From assembly GCF_019977275.1 (NCBI RefSeq), contig NZ_AP024650.1, forward strand, positions 1,984,001 to 2,048,000: a stretch of DNA of 64,000 nucleotides, read 5' to 3'. Shown piece by piece: positions 9,305 through 17,391 of the stretch. The position numbers and the translations under genes are program-made. Position 1 is the first letter of the stretch. Each line of letters starts with the position of its first letter. Source of the DNA: Arthrobacter sp. StoSoilB19 (GTDB taxonomy: Bacteria > Actinomycetota > Actinomycetes > Actinomycetales > Micrococcaceae). The notes under the pieces were generated by a model, which worked only from the letters and a program-made list of their open reading frames with translations, was not told the DNA's origin and did no database searches.

Positions 9305-9667
9305 TCAGGGTTGGCTCCGGCAGAGAGCCCAGCAGGTGCTCTGCCACTCAAAGTATCCGTCAGCCGGGAGGATTGCCCTTCGTTTGACCGCCGCTTTGCG
9401 GAAAGACGGCTTCTCCAGTTCACTGCGGGCATTGATCAGCTTTTTGCCGATCTTGATGTCTTTCGCCCAAGAGGGGACCAGACCCCAGTGGGCCACGAGC
9501 AGATGCCGCTCGATGGAACCCTCGTCCAGGCGCTCAGCCACGATATGCACGCTCTGTGTCGGCGCCACATTCCAGCTCGGAGGAGGCGGGTCACCTTCTA
9601 CCTCTTTGGCATCAAAGTAGCTCAGAAGGTCGCCGGTGGCCTTGGACATCACGTATCTGCCGCACAT
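9305..9667 (-). pseudogene. Truncated SRAP (YedK/HMCES) peptidase
   Basis: The N-terminus MCGRYVMS carries the invariant Cys2 that forms the thiazolidine crosslink with abasic DNA. Other family marks present are WNVAPTQ, AHWGLVPSWAKD, INARSE and LPADGYFEW (the Asn and Glu of the active site). The protein stops after 120 residues in an unrelated tail (STCWALCRSQP), while family members run about 220-260. The C-terminal half with the active-site His is missing, and I could not find it in other frames downstream. A deletion or insertion breakpoint probably lies near 9340-9345. Likely inactive. Confidence 0.75.
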
Positions 9668-10193
9668 GACGCCATTGTGCCTGAAGGCTGTAGTCAGTAG
9701 GCGTCGAAGCGAACCAACAATGTTTGTGCCACCTTTCAGAAGTTCATACGGGCTCTCCCTGGCCGTTCATGACCGAATCGTTCCGCCTGCTGCGGGCGTA
9801 CCTGCCGTTCGGTGCGAGTGAATCCTGATTGGAGCAGTTAGGCCCCAACGGTTCTGTCCAGGGCCTAACTGATATTCGGATATGTCGCGCGTTGAACAGG
9901 TCAGGTAGCTGTTTCGCTTACTGGAGGGCACCTCACTTCGCCTATAGGTTCAGCACCAGAAATAACGACTTTTTGAGATTCACAGACACGTTCAGAAAGC
10001 AGAAAGCAATCGCTCAAGTTGTGGCAGACGTGAGAGGGCTAGGTCATGGACGGTGCTTCCAACACTACTCCTGCCGGAAAGCCTGAGGGTGCCCAGGATT
10101 GCAGAGCCGTCAACAGGAGAACCAATCCCATGCCGATCGAGTACTACTTGGGTCAGGCGGTGGTGATAGGGCCGGGCCGGTTAGACTCGTTTC
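9668..10193. other. 526-base gap, partly AT-rich, with a strong hairpin
   Basis: Divergent region between the SRAP remnant (-) and the glycosyltransferase (+). Bases about 9940-10030 are clearly poorer in G+C than the surroundings. An 11-bp perfect inverted repeat at 9835-9871 is listed separately. No protein-coding frame here has a ribosome site or recognisable content. It probably includes the glycosyltransferase promoter. Confidence 0.45.
9835..9871. repeat. Inverted repeat with 11-bp perfect arms
   Basis: CAGTTAGGCCC (9835-9845) and GGGCCTAACTG (9861-9871) pair perfectly around a 15-base loop. No T-run follows on either strand, so an intrinsic terminator is unlikely. A second small palindrome, ATATTCGGATAT, follows at once. 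Could be an operator, a recombination site or a structured RNA. Confidence 0.6.
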
Positions 10194-11708
10194 ATGCGCA
10201 CAACCTCGGCACGAGGCCCCGACGCCGCTGGGAGCGAGCGCGTACTTATCCTGTCAGCAGGGGTAGGAGCGGGGCACAACAGCGCCGCGGCGGCGCTGCG
10301 GCAGGCGTGTGCCGCGCGCGCCGACATTGCTGAGGTGCAGGTGCTCGACGTGCTGCAGGTGAGCAGCGTGCTCTACCGCTCACTGCTGGGCAAGGGTTAC
10401 TTCGTCCTGGTCAAGGACTTGCCCTGGCTGGTCGAGTGGGGCTACGACATCAACGACCGTCCGTTCCGGCGCCGGGTCCCAGTTGATCCCTGGACACGGG
10501 TAAACGCTCTTCCGGTGATCGGTGCGATCAAGCGATTCCGGCCGACCGCAATCCTGTGCACGCACTTCCTGCCAGCCCAACTGCTGGCGTCGCTGCTCCT
10601 TCGCGGCGTGATTGACGCGCGGACCGCCGTCGTCATGACCGACTACGACTTCCAGGGCCTATGGCTTACGGGGGCGTTCCATGCGCTCTTCCTGGCCAGG
10701 GAAGAGGGCAGGGTGGAGCTGATAGCGCTGGGTTTGCCCCCCGACCGCGTCGCGGCCACGGGCATCCCGATCGCCAGCCAGCTGGATGTAGCGCCTGTGC
10801 GCGATGTAAACGAGCCCCCGATGCTGCTGATCTCGGCGGGCGCGACTGGCGGAGACTATGCCGTCTCGGTCGTGCGGCAGACGCTGCACATGCGCTCATC
10901 CTTCACGGCCACGGTTCTGTGCGGACGCAACGATGCCCTGCGGCAGCGTATCGAACAGCTAGTGGCGCCCGCTGGCGACCGCTACCGCGTTCTCGGCTTC
11001 ACGGCGGAGATGCCCGAGTTGCTGCGCCGCGCCGACCTGTTTGTGGGCAAGCCGGGCGGTCTGGCGGCGGCGGAGTGCATGGCTGCAGGGCTGCCCATGG
11101 TGCTTGTGAATCCCATTCCGGGGCAGGAGGTTCGCAACGGGGATTACCTGATGGAGCAGGGGGCGGCGGTCCGTTGCAACACTCCCGCGACGATCGGTTG
11201 GAAGATCGACGAGCTGCTGCGGGAGCCGGGCCGCCTGCAGCGGATGCAGGCGGCGGCGCGGAGAACGGGCCGCCCTGACGCTGCGGCGGACGTGCTGACC
11301 GGGCTGTTGGACGGCCCGTCCCGTCCCCTCGTCGTGACACGCGCAGCGCAAAAGACAATCCTCGCCGAGAGCGAGCGGCGAGTCGTTTCGACCGATCTGA
11401 CGGGACCTTCGTCGCTTGTCAGCATGATCGATTCGGCGGCGGGCAGCACGGTCGCGCTGCTGCGAGCCGAGGAGCTGGGAGATCTGCAGAAGTGGTACGC
11501 CACCCCGAACGGGGGTCTGCTACTGCGGCGCGGTCACGCGCTCAGGTCGCTCAGATGGGAGGAGCGGCGGCTGCTCCGCGCCATTCTGCGCGGGGACAAC
11601 GAGCTGCACGTCCGTGTCGAAGGGCCCTCGCCACCGCCTCGCATCCGCCCCTCCCGGTCGCCAGCAGCGGCAAAGAGCCAGGCAGTCGACCCCGAATCAA
11701 AAAGCTGA
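10194..11708 (+). CDS. MGDG-synthase/UgtP-like glycosyltransferase (GT28 fold)
   Basis: 504 residues. The N-terminal domain begins with VLILSAGVGAGHNSAA, the glycine-rich GxGHxxAA motif of monogalactosyl-diacylglycerol synthases and processive diacylglycerol glucosyltransferases. The acceptor domain contains CTHFLPAQLLASLLL. The donor-binding half has LLISAGATGGDYAV, VLCGRN, GFTAEMPELLRRADLFVGKPGG and EVRNGDYLMEQGAA, typical for UDP-sugar binding in this family. It should add sugar to a membrane lipid at the cytoplasmic face. Residues about 390-504 are an extension beyond the usual fold, ending in a Pro/Ser-rich tail. No Shine-Dalgarno sequence is visible before ATG 10194, so the mRNA may be leaderless. 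A perfect 8-bp hairpin follows the stop. Confidence 0.88.
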   Translation: MRTTSARGPDAAGSERVLILSAGVGAGHNSAAAALRQACAARADIAEVQVLDVLQVSSVLYRSLLGKGYFVLVKDLPWLVEWGYDINDRPFRRRVPVDPWTRVNALPVIGAIKRFRPTAILCTHFLPAQLLASLLLRGVIDARTAVVMTDYDFQGLWLTGAFHALFLAREEGRVELIALGLPPDRVAATGIPIASQLDVAPVRDVNEPPMLLISAGATGGDYAVSVVRQTLHMRSSFTATVLCGRNDALRQRIEQLVAPAGDRYRVLGFTAEMPELLRRADLFVGKPGGLAAAECMAAGLPMVLVNPIPGQEVRNGDYLMEQGAAVRCNTPATIGWKIDELLREPGRLQRMQAAARRTGRPDAAADVLTGLLDGPSRPLVVTRAAQKTILAESERRVVSTDLTGPSSLVSMIDSAAGSTVALLRAEELGDLQKWYATPNGGLLLRRGHALRSLRWEERRLLRAILRGDNELHVRVEGPSPPPRIRPSRSPAAAKSQAVDPESKS

Positions 11709-11715
11709 ACAGCGA

Positions 11716-11739
11716 ACAGCCGGCTTCGTTTCCGGCTGT
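11716..11739 (+). terminator. Possible terminator hairpin after the glycosyltransferase
   Basis: ACAGCCGG and CCGGCTGT pair perfectly around CTTCGTTT, starting eight bases after the stop codon. There is no T-run, so it may act as an mRNA end or Rho-assisted site rather than a classical intrinsic terminator. Confidence 0.45.
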
Positions 11740-11934
11740 GTCGGGTTGGTTCGGGATGGCCAGCACCGGTGCAAGGGCCGGGGGAGCGGGCACAACAAGA
11801 CTTTGCTGATTGTGGTGGGAAACTTCCTCGGACGGCTACTTTCTTCGGCGCGGGAGATGGGGCACCTGTCTGTCCTGCCAAAGTTTGCTCCCATCCGGCG
11901 GGGACGAGCCGGTAGAAAGACTGAGGAGCAGCGC

Positions 11935-12135
11935 TTAGCGCTTCCCGTACTTGCGGTGGACGGCTTGTTTGCTTACGCCCAGGCACAGGGCAATGGCTTC
12001 CCAAGAAAGGCCGGCCTGCCGGGCCTTCCTGACCAGGGACGCTTCGGTGCGCCCAACCTCCTTCTGCAGCTCAGCGACCGCGCGCAACGCGTCAGCGGGG
12101 CCCTTGCCGTCCATTGATGCAACCAATGTCTTCAT
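11935..12135 (-). CDS. Small helix-turn-helix protein
   Basis: 66 residues starting MKTLVASMDGKG. The start at 12135 is preferred over the in-frame ATG at 12150 because GGAGGTGG lies five bases before it; the upstream ATG would place this site inside the coding sequence. A helical N-terminus (ALRAVAELQKEVGRTEASLV) leads to a compact HTH, LSWEAIALCLGVSKQAVHRKYGKR. Small proteins of this type in actinobacteria often sit beside a gene for a Clp N-terminal-domain protein and appear to be autoregulators; no such partner is in this window. Two matching palindromes lie directly upstream (12152-12169 and 12181-12198) and are good operator candidates. Confidence 0.75.
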   Translation of the reverse strand: MKTLVASMDGKGPADALRAVAELQKEVGRTEASLVRKARQAGLSWEAIALCLGVSKQAVHRKYGKR

Positions 12136-12151
12136 CCGGTCCACCTCCATG

Positions 12152-12169
12152 CGTCAACATTAGTTGACG
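12152..12169. promoter_or_regulatory. Palindromic operator candidate 1
   Basis: CGTCAACATTAGTTGACG has 7-bp perfect arms (CGTCAAC/GTTGACG) around ATTA. It lies 16 bases before the start of the small HTH gene, directly upstream of its ribosome site. The second site begins 29 bases further upstream. Confidence 0.6.
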
Positions 12170-12180
12170 GAAATCGCCAG

Positions 12181-12198
12181 CGTCAACATTTATTGACA
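12181..12198. promoter_or_regulatory. Palindromic operator candidate 2
   Basis: CGTCAACATTTATTGACA matches site 1 in its left nine bases and keeps GTCAA/TTGAC arms. Centre spacing of 29 bases between the sites puts them on nearly the same DNA face over three turns. Confidence 0.55.
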
Positions 12199-12507
12199 AT
12201 TCCTAAGGGCCTGCAGACGGGTGTGAAGTCAGCAGTCCTCCAATACTCACGGGACAGCCACATGCCCCAGCCTCACCAGGACCGGTCTGAAACGGCTGGG
12301 GCTCGTCCCCATGAACTCGCGTCCCGCCGGCGATGCCGTCCGGGGGAGTTCCACCCAGGTCTTCATGCGGTCGACGTCGCTCCAGTCCGTTGTCGAGGAT
12401 GTGCGGGATGACGCCCTGCCACTCCTGCTGACGGCCCTTTCATGAGCCCTGGCGGCGGCGTATCGTCTATTCCGCCGGGAACGGTCGTAGCCGTCAGAGG
12501 AGCGGAC

Positions 12508-14649
12508 ATGGCTGGATGGAATGCGGACACAGCGGCGGGGCCGGTGGGGGCGGGAACCGTAACGCTGGTGGAAGGCTCATGTTTCTGCATCTCCGCCGCC
12601 AACGGCGACATCCATTCGGAACTTCCCCACGGTGTATTCCACGAGGACACCCGGATCCTGTCCGAGTGGAGCATGACAGTGAACGGCCAGTCGCTTGAGC
12701 CGCTGGCCGCGGAAACGAAAGAACCCTACCGGGCACTGTTCATCGGCCGCGTTCCGCGCGGGGACGGATACGCGGACAGCCCTCTGATCGTGGAGCGCCT
12801 GCGGGAAGTCGCTGACGGCGTGATAGAGGAAATCACCATTCGCAACTACTCCGGAAACCCTGTGGAGTGCAGCGTCTCCGTTGGCGTCGATTCGGATTTC
12901 GCGGACCTGTTCGAGGTGAAGGAGGCGAGGGTCCAGCGGCGCTGGGAGGTCGTCCGTGGAGCCGACGGTGATTCCCTGATTATCAGCGCGGCATGGCAGG
13001 ACCTGCGGAAGGCTGTCCTGGTGCGGGGACGCGGGGCCGTGGCCACCGCCGGCGCACTAACGTACCAGGCGGTGGTGCCCGCTTACGGCCACTGGACAAC
13101 GCGGCTAAGCGTTGCACCGGCCGGGCAAAAGGACGTTTCACGCCCTGTCCGGCACGGCACCTCACAGAGTGATCGGCGGCACCAGGAATGGGTCGCGAAG
13201 ATACCCAGGCTGCAGATGACCAACCGGTCCATCGAACGGACGCTGCGGCGCAGCTACGACGACCTCGGCGCACTTCGGATCGAGGACCCTGCGTATCCGG
13301 AGCGGATTGTGGTGGCCGCAGGAGCGCCATGGTTCATGACCCTTTTTGGGCGTGACTCGCTGTGGGCTTCAGAAATGGCCCTGCCTGTGGATCCGTCACT
13401 GGCTCTTGGCACCCTGCAGACCCTGGCTGACCGCCAGGGCAACGTGGTGGACCCGGTGAGTGAGGAGGAACCCGGGAAGATCCTCCACGAGGTACGGCTT
13501 GGGGTATCTTCCGGGCTGGCTCTGGGCGGAAAGTCGGTCTATTACGGCAGCGTGGACGCCACTCCGCAGTTCGTGATGACTTTGGCCTCCGTCAGCCGGT
13601 GGGGTTTCGCGAAGGAAACCATTGCGGCACTGCTGCCCAACGCGGACCGCGCTCTGGACTGGGTTCGGAACTACGGCGATAAGGACGGCGACGGCTTCGT
13701 CGAGTACTGCCGCCTCAATGACCACGGCCTGCTAAACCAGGGGTGGAAGGACTCGTGGGACGGTATCAACTTCGCTGACGGCACCCTTGCCGAGCCGCCG
13801 ATAGCCCTTTGCGAGGTGCAGGCGCTGGTGTACTCCGCGCTGCAGGCACGGGCGTGGATGGCGTACGACGCCGGCGACGCGGGTTTGGCCGCGCAGCTCA
13901 CCGATGAGGCGGCGGCGCTGAAGAAGAGGTTCAACGAGGCGTTTTGGCTGCCGGAACGCGGCTACTTCGCGGTAGCGCTGGACGGCAGGAAACGCCCGGT
14001 GGATGCCTGCGCCTCAAACATGGGCCAGTGCCTGTGGCACGGCATCATTGATGATGACAAGGTGCCGATGGTGGCCGAGCGGCTGATGTCGCCTGAAATG
14101 TTCAGTGGATGGGGCGTGCGGACCCTTGCCACAAACATGGGCGCCTACAATCCGGCAAGCTACCACAACGGGTCTGTTTGGCCCCACGACAATGCCATTA
14201 TCGCGGCGGGCCTCATGCGCTACGGCTTCGTGGAGGAGGCGCAACGGATCGCCACGGCCCTGCTTGAAGCGGCGGACTACTCCGACGGGCGGCTCCCGGA
14301 ACTGTTCTGCGGATTCAGCCGGGAACAGGTGGCCGAACCGGTGCCGTACCCCACGGCCTGCTCACCCCAGGCGTGGGCGGCCACCACACCCATCATGCTG
14401 ATCACCAGCCTGATGCGGTACGACGCCCACGTGTCGCGGGGCGGCTTCTGGATGGACCCTGCTCTGCCGGCATCCTACGGGGATCTGCACATTACCAATG
14501 CGCCCCTTGCCGGGGGCCGGATCACCATTGACATCACCCCCTCGGGCCCATCGGTGCAGGGCCTGCCGGAGGGCATCACTTTCCACCGCGAACACCGGCC
14601 GTGGCTGAGCGAGCTCATTTCGCAGGCCGGACTCGACGCCAAAAGCTAA
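12508..14649 (+). CDS. Glycogen-debranching-type (amylo-alpha-1,6-glucosidase-like) protein
   Basis: 713 residues from ATG 12508, preceded by AGAGGAG at 12496-12502; the frame is open to 12442 but that start lacks a site. The N-terminal domain (about 1-220) has VTLVEGSCFCISAANGDI and HGVFHEDTRILSEW, the signature of the glycogen debranching N-terminal family. The C-terminal part is an (alpha/alpha)6 barrel: APWFMTLFGRDSLWASEMAL (the GRD acidic residue), GWKDSWDGINFADG, CASNMGQCLWHGII, SYHNGSVWPHDNAIIA and PTACSPQAWA. It is cytoplasmic and probably trims alpha-glucans or related oligosaccharides. No glycogen or trehalose gene is adjacent, so the substrate is open. Confidence 0.88.
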   Translation: MAGWNADTAAGPVGAGTVTLVEGSCFCISAANGDIHSELPHGVFHEDTRILSEWSMTVNGQSLEPLAAETKEPYRALFIGRVPRGDGYADSPLIVERLREVADGVIEEITIRNYSGNPVECSVSVGVDSDFADLFEVKEARVQRRWEVVRGADGDSLIISAAWQDLRKAVLVRGRGAVATAGALTYQAVVPAYGHWTTRLSVAPAGQKDVSRPVRHGTSQSDRRHQEWVAKIPRLQMTNRSIERTLRRSYDDLGALRIEDPAYPERIVVAAGAPWFMTLFGRDSLWASEMALPVDPSLALGTLQTLADRQGNVVDPVSEEEPGKILHEVRLGVSSGLALGGKSVYYGSVDATPQFVMTLASVSRWGFAKETIAALLPNADRALDWVRNYGDKDGDGFVEYCRLNDHGLLNQGWKDSWDGINFADGTLAEPPIALCEVQALVYSALQARAWMAYDAGDAGLAAQLTDEAAALKKRFNEAFWLPERGYFAVALDGRKRPVDACASNMGQCLWHGIIDDDKVPMVAERLMSPEMFSGWGVRTLATNMGAYNPASYHNGSVWPHDNAIIAAGLMRYGFVEEAQRIATALLEAADYSDGRLPELFCGFSREQVAEPVPYPTACSPQAWAATTPIMLITSLMRYDAHVSRGGFWMDPALPASYGDLHITNAPLAGGRITIDITPSGPSVQGLPEGITFHREHRPWLSELISQAGLDAKS

Positions 14650-14922
14650 GCGTCCAGCCGGCGTCGTCTTTCAAGCTCCGGTGTCAGCTCCAGCCGAGGC
14701 CCGGGCCCCAAATGATTCTTGGCACGCAGGTATCATCGGCGCAGGAGCCCTCCCACGCAGATGCCCGGGAAAGGCTGGGCCGGCGGCGGTTAGAGGGCAG
14801 CATCCTGTCTCAAAGCTGCCACGGCCGCCGGCCCTGTCCCCATTCAAGGTCCTGCCCCCAACAAGCGGGACCTTGACGTCCGTCAGTGACGCCCACCTCA
14901 TTCTGGCTTAGAGGGAATACCA
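14650..14922. other. Intergenic, no supported gene
   Basis: Follows the debranching-enzyme stop. Several GC-rich short complementary stretches are present but none forms a convincing terminator with a T-run. The AGAGGGA at the right end is the ribosome site of the next gene. Confidence 0.4.
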
Positions 14923-15261
14923 GTGCTGGTTTTGGGCTTGTTCCCAGTGAGGCGCCGACGGTTGGCTGCCTCGTTCGAAAGGACCCTCTTGCCCACTGCT
15001 TTCATTCCCTTCACTATGCGCGCCTCGGTCCGAGACGACCACCGGCGCACCTTCCGCACCGACATCGAGCGGATGACCGACGGACATCTCCGGTGGACGC
15101 CGCTGGACGTTATCAAGTCAACGAACACCCAGGCCCTGTTCCGCGGGGCTGCGCCGAAAGGCCCGCACACCGCGACCGATGCGAGCCTCGCCCAGTACCT
15201 TCAGGACCGCCTCATGGCCGAGAACATCCACCTGGATCTCAGCGTCCGCATCGATCGTTAG
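14923..15261 (+). CDS. Hypothetical protein, 112 residues
   Basis: Not recognised. GTG start with AGAGGGA seven bases upstream. The N-terminus is basic (PVRRRRLAASFER) with no clear signal peptide. The C-terminal half is more regular: RTFRTDIERMTDGHLRWTPL, then ASLAQYLQDRLMAENIHLD, which looks helical. The best support for a real gene is a near-perfect intrinsic-type terminator starting 12 bases after the stop. The upper strand alternative frames are less convincing. Could be the remains of a larger gene. Confidence 0.45.
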   Translation: MLVLGLFPVRRRRLAASFERTLLPTAFIPFTMRASVRDDHRRTFRTDIERMTDGHLRWTPLDVIKSTNTQALFRGAAPKGPHTATDASLAQYLQDRLMAENIHLDLSVRIDR

Positions 15262-15273
15262 GCGCATCTGGGG

Positions 15274-15307
15274 AGCCTCGGACCATTGCTGGTCCGAGGC
15301 TTTGTTG
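15274..15307 (+). terminator. Intrinsic terminator
   Basis: AGCCTCGGACCA (15274-15285) and TGGTCCGAGGCT (15290-15301) form a perfect 12-bp stem with TTGC loop, followed by TTGTTG. It serves the 112-residue gene ending at 15261. Confidence 0.8.
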
Positions 15308-15477
15308 TGCCCTTGATTCGACGGTGCCAAGACAGTCAGAATAGGTCTTTGGTCAGTTGTGCAGGGCTGCAGAGCCTTCCCACATGCCCAGTCCGTCGGG
15401 GGGCGAAACCGGGCTGGTTTCCATTTCCCGCAGCAACTCCATGGAAACCCCTTTGCCGGTGAAGAGGCGTGCCATGT

Positions 15478-15507
15478 AAGGCCGCTCCGTTCAGTGAGCG
15501 CGCCCTT
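15478..15507. repeat. REP-like palindrome, copy 2
   Basis: AAGGCCGCTC, core CGTTCAGT, then GAGCGCGCCCTT. It shares arms, core and trailing TCCGTA with the copy at 9045-9077, about 6.4 kb away in the same orientation. Confidence 0.55.
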
Positions 15508-15596
15508 CCGTAGCGTTTGTCACTGCTTCGAGCGTCCGAAACGACCCTGCCTGCCCACCGTAACGGCATGGAGGGTATCCAAGGGCAGGAGCCGTT

Positions 15597-15890
15597 CTAG
15601 GTCGCGGCAGGAGTGAAGTAGTTGTGCACGTCGCGGAAGGTTAGCTTCGGTGGGCCGGCGAATCCCAGCTCCATGCTCAGTGGCCCGATCTTGTCCCGGG
15701 CGAAGGCGTCAAACTGTTCCCGGCTTTCCCAGACATCTGTTACTTGAAATCCGGTGTCTGTGGCAGCGGCCCAGTGGGATATTGAGCCTGCGGGACCGGG
15801 GCCACCGGGGGTCAGCCCCATTTTCTTGTTGATCTGGTCATATTGTTCGAGGGTTGACCCGTCGAATTCCATGATGATTGCGACTGCCAT
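15597..15890 (-). CDS. Small ferredoxin-like-fold (ABM-type) protein
   Basis: 97 residues. AAGGAG lies six bases before ATG 15890. The sequence MAVAIIMEFDGSTLEQYDQI, then ISHWAAATDTGFQVTDVWES and FDAFARDKI resembles the dimeric alpha+beta barrel fold of antibiotic-biosynthesis-monooxygenase-like proteins (beta strand, helix, WES..F.F helix). Members of this type are usually small cytoplasmic dimers with unknown or redox-linked roles. It is divergent from the LuxR gene at 16121, and the TACG-N8-CGTA palindrome lies between them, so that regulator may control it. Confidence 0.72.
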   Translation of the reverse strand: MAVAIIMEFDGSTLEQYDQINKKMGLTPGGPGPAGSISHWAAATDTGFQVTDVWESREQFDAFARDKIGPLSMELGFAGPPKLTFRDVHNYFTPAAT

Positions 15891-15993
15891 GATCTGCTCC
15901 TTGTTCAGCGCAAGTCCTCTGACGCAGACTTGCCGGTGGATTCTGTGCCAGGTGCCACGTACCGAATATAGGACTCTTCGGGGCCGCCTTATA

Positions 15994-16009
15994 TACGTAA
16001 TTTTGCGTA
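15994..16009. promoter_or_regulatory. Palindrome TACG-N8-CGTA, candidate LuxR-type site
   Basis: TACGTAATTTTGCGTA lies between the divergent ABM-type gene and LuxR gene 1, preceded by GCCTTATA and followed by GG-rich sequence. A matching arrangement recurs at 17376-17391 next to the second LuxR gene. Confidence 0.5.
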
Positions 16010-16120
16010 GCCAGGGGATCGGCAGGAAGGGTGGTTGAGCTACGTCTGATGCCTTGAAACGCGGTAATCCACGCGTCTAGCCTTGTATGACCGGGCTTTC
16101 GCTATCAGGGTGGGCAGAAA

Positions 16121-16879
16121 ATGGATGCCGTAGGTGATCTCGCCAGCCAGTTGATCCGGTTGCCGGACCGGGAGACGTACTTGAGAGCGGCCAGCGAACT
16201 TCTCTCAAAGCTTTTCCCCTGCGATGGGCTAGCGTGGAATGAGCTGGATACGAAAGCTGCGAAAGCGGAAGTGTTCGCCCGCCCCGCCGACCACCCATTC
16301 GGTGACCTTGCCCCGAGATTGCTTGAGAGCCGAAGCTACCATCCACTCGTCACAAGCGACTTGAGCGATTCCGTGTCGGGCGTTTGGCGTCCCCGGCGTC
16401 TTAGTGACATTCTTTCGGAACGCGAATTCTATGGGTCCCGGCTCTACTGTGAGGGTTATCGAGAGCTGCGAATTAACCGTCAATTATCGATCCGGACTGC
16501 GCAGCACGGGCAAGGAAGCGTACACAGCTGGGTGATGAACCGCTGGAATCACGACTTCAGTGACGGGGAAATGGAGCTTGCCCAGGCAGTCCAGCCTGTA
16601 TTGCGTTTGCTCGATGCGGCATACGCGAATTTCGACTTGCTACCGGGCAACGTTTCTCATGGCGACGGCTTGGGGCTGACCGATCGGGAGAATGAAATCA
16701 TGCGGCTCGTGTCCCGGGGCTTGACGAGCACTGCAATGGGCCATCTTTTGGGAATAAGCCCCAGAACGGTGTCAAAGCATCTTGAGCACAGCTACGCAAA
16801 ACTGGGATGCAGTAACCGGATAGATGCTATCAGAGTCTTCACTTCGGGAGCGGCCGGCGGTGCGACTATAAGCATCTAG
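16121..16879 (+). CDS. LuxR-family transcriptional regulator, paralogue 1
   Basis: 252 residues, ATG at 16121 with AGGGTGG seven bases upstream. Residues about 1-170 form an unassigned sensory domain with LSKLFPCDGLAWNELD, WRPRRLSDILSEREFYGS and MNRWNHDFSDGEMELAQAVQP. The C-terminal LuxR helix-turn-helix is LTDRENEIMRLVSRG, then TAMGHLLGISPRTVSKHLEH and YAKLGCSNRIDA. There is no receiver domain with phospho-acceptor Asp pattern and no autoinducer-synthase gene nearby. Its closest relative in the window is the gene at 17474-18205, arranged tail to tail. Likely targets are itself and the divergent ABM-type gene. Confidence 0.88.
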   Translation: MDAVGDLASQLIRLPDRETYLRAASELLSKLFPCDGLAWNELDTKAAKAEVFARPADHPFGDLAPRLLESRSYHPLVTSDLSDSVSGVWRPRRLSDILSEREFYGSRLYCEGYRELRINRQLSIRTAQHGQGSVHSWVMNRWNHDFSDGEMELAQAVQPVLRLLDAAYANFDLLPGNVSHGDGLGLTDRENEIMRLVSRGLTSTAMGHLLGISPRTVSKHLEHSYAKLGCSNRIDAIRVFTSGAAGGATISI

Positions 16880-16890
16880 GATGCTCGGTG

Positions 16891-17130
16891 TCAGCGCCCC
16901 CTCGTGAGTCGAAACTTCCAGAGTTCGCGGGATTCGATTGGCAGCTGGCCCCAGGAAGCACCCGGGTGCGCGTTCGCCATCTCACGGGATGCGGGAGTGG
17001 TTTCGCTGTCGACGGCGTGATTGGCCTGGCTTGAGGCATCAGGGCCGCCAAGCAACACGGCGCCAAAGACAACTGCCGTGAATAATGGCCGGAACCGGAC
17101 AAAACCGTTTGAAATGCCGTAGGCGTGCAT
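16891..17130 (-). CDS. Hypothetical small secreted or membrane-anchored protein
   Basis: 79 residues, not recognised. ATG 17130 is preceded by GAGG at five bases. The N-terminus has a basic/aromatic stretch then a hydrophobic core (PLFTAVVFGAVLLGG) ending near PDASSQA, consistent with a signal peptide. The rest is small and polar with WGQLPIESRELWKFRL. It lies between the two tail-to-tail LuxR genes and has a tandem repeat and palindrome some 250 bases upstream. Existence as a gene is moderately supported. Confidence 0.45.
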   Translation of the reverse strand: MHAYGISNGFVRFRPLFTAVVFGAVLLGGPDASSQANHAVDSETTPASREMANAHPGASWGQLPIESRELWKFRLTRGR

Positions 17131-17375
17131 GGAAGCCTCAAATTATTCGTGAAAACTTGCGTGCTGTAACGCCCTGACGCCCTGTGCGCCTGGCTGAGAT
17201 GCTGGCCGGTCAGGGGGTCGGGTCAACTAAAAACCGTCTAGTGCGGATCTCGAATCCCATGCGCCAGTGACGGGTACGAACCTATCGCCAACACCAAATC
17301 GATGGTGCCCAAGGGCGCTCTCCTTGTTCGATCTTCCATACCCTCGATGGTCCGCGCTTTGCCTTATATGAGCCA

Positions 17376-17391
17376 TACGTATTAGTGCGTA
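17376..17391. promoter_or_regulatory. Palindrome TACG-N8-CGTA, second copy
   Basis: TACGTATTAGTGCGTA, with flanks extending the arms to CATACG/CGTATG. It shares spacing, flanking GCCTTATAT and trailing GGGG with the site at 15994-16009. The right half-site is duplicated again by the tandem repeat. Confidence 0.5.

Larger units (their letters stand above)
12136..12507. other. 372-base divergent intergenic region
   Basis: Between the small HTH gene (-) and the debranching-enzyme gene (+). The left end holds two palindromic operator candidates. The remainder shows no gene or repeat I can support and should include the promoter of the debranching-enzyme gene. Confidence 0.5.

Noticed and set aside
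9829..10086. 85-residue protein in the gap before the glycosyltransferase
   Set aside because: No ribosome site; the frame crosses the 11-bp inverted repeat and has no family features.
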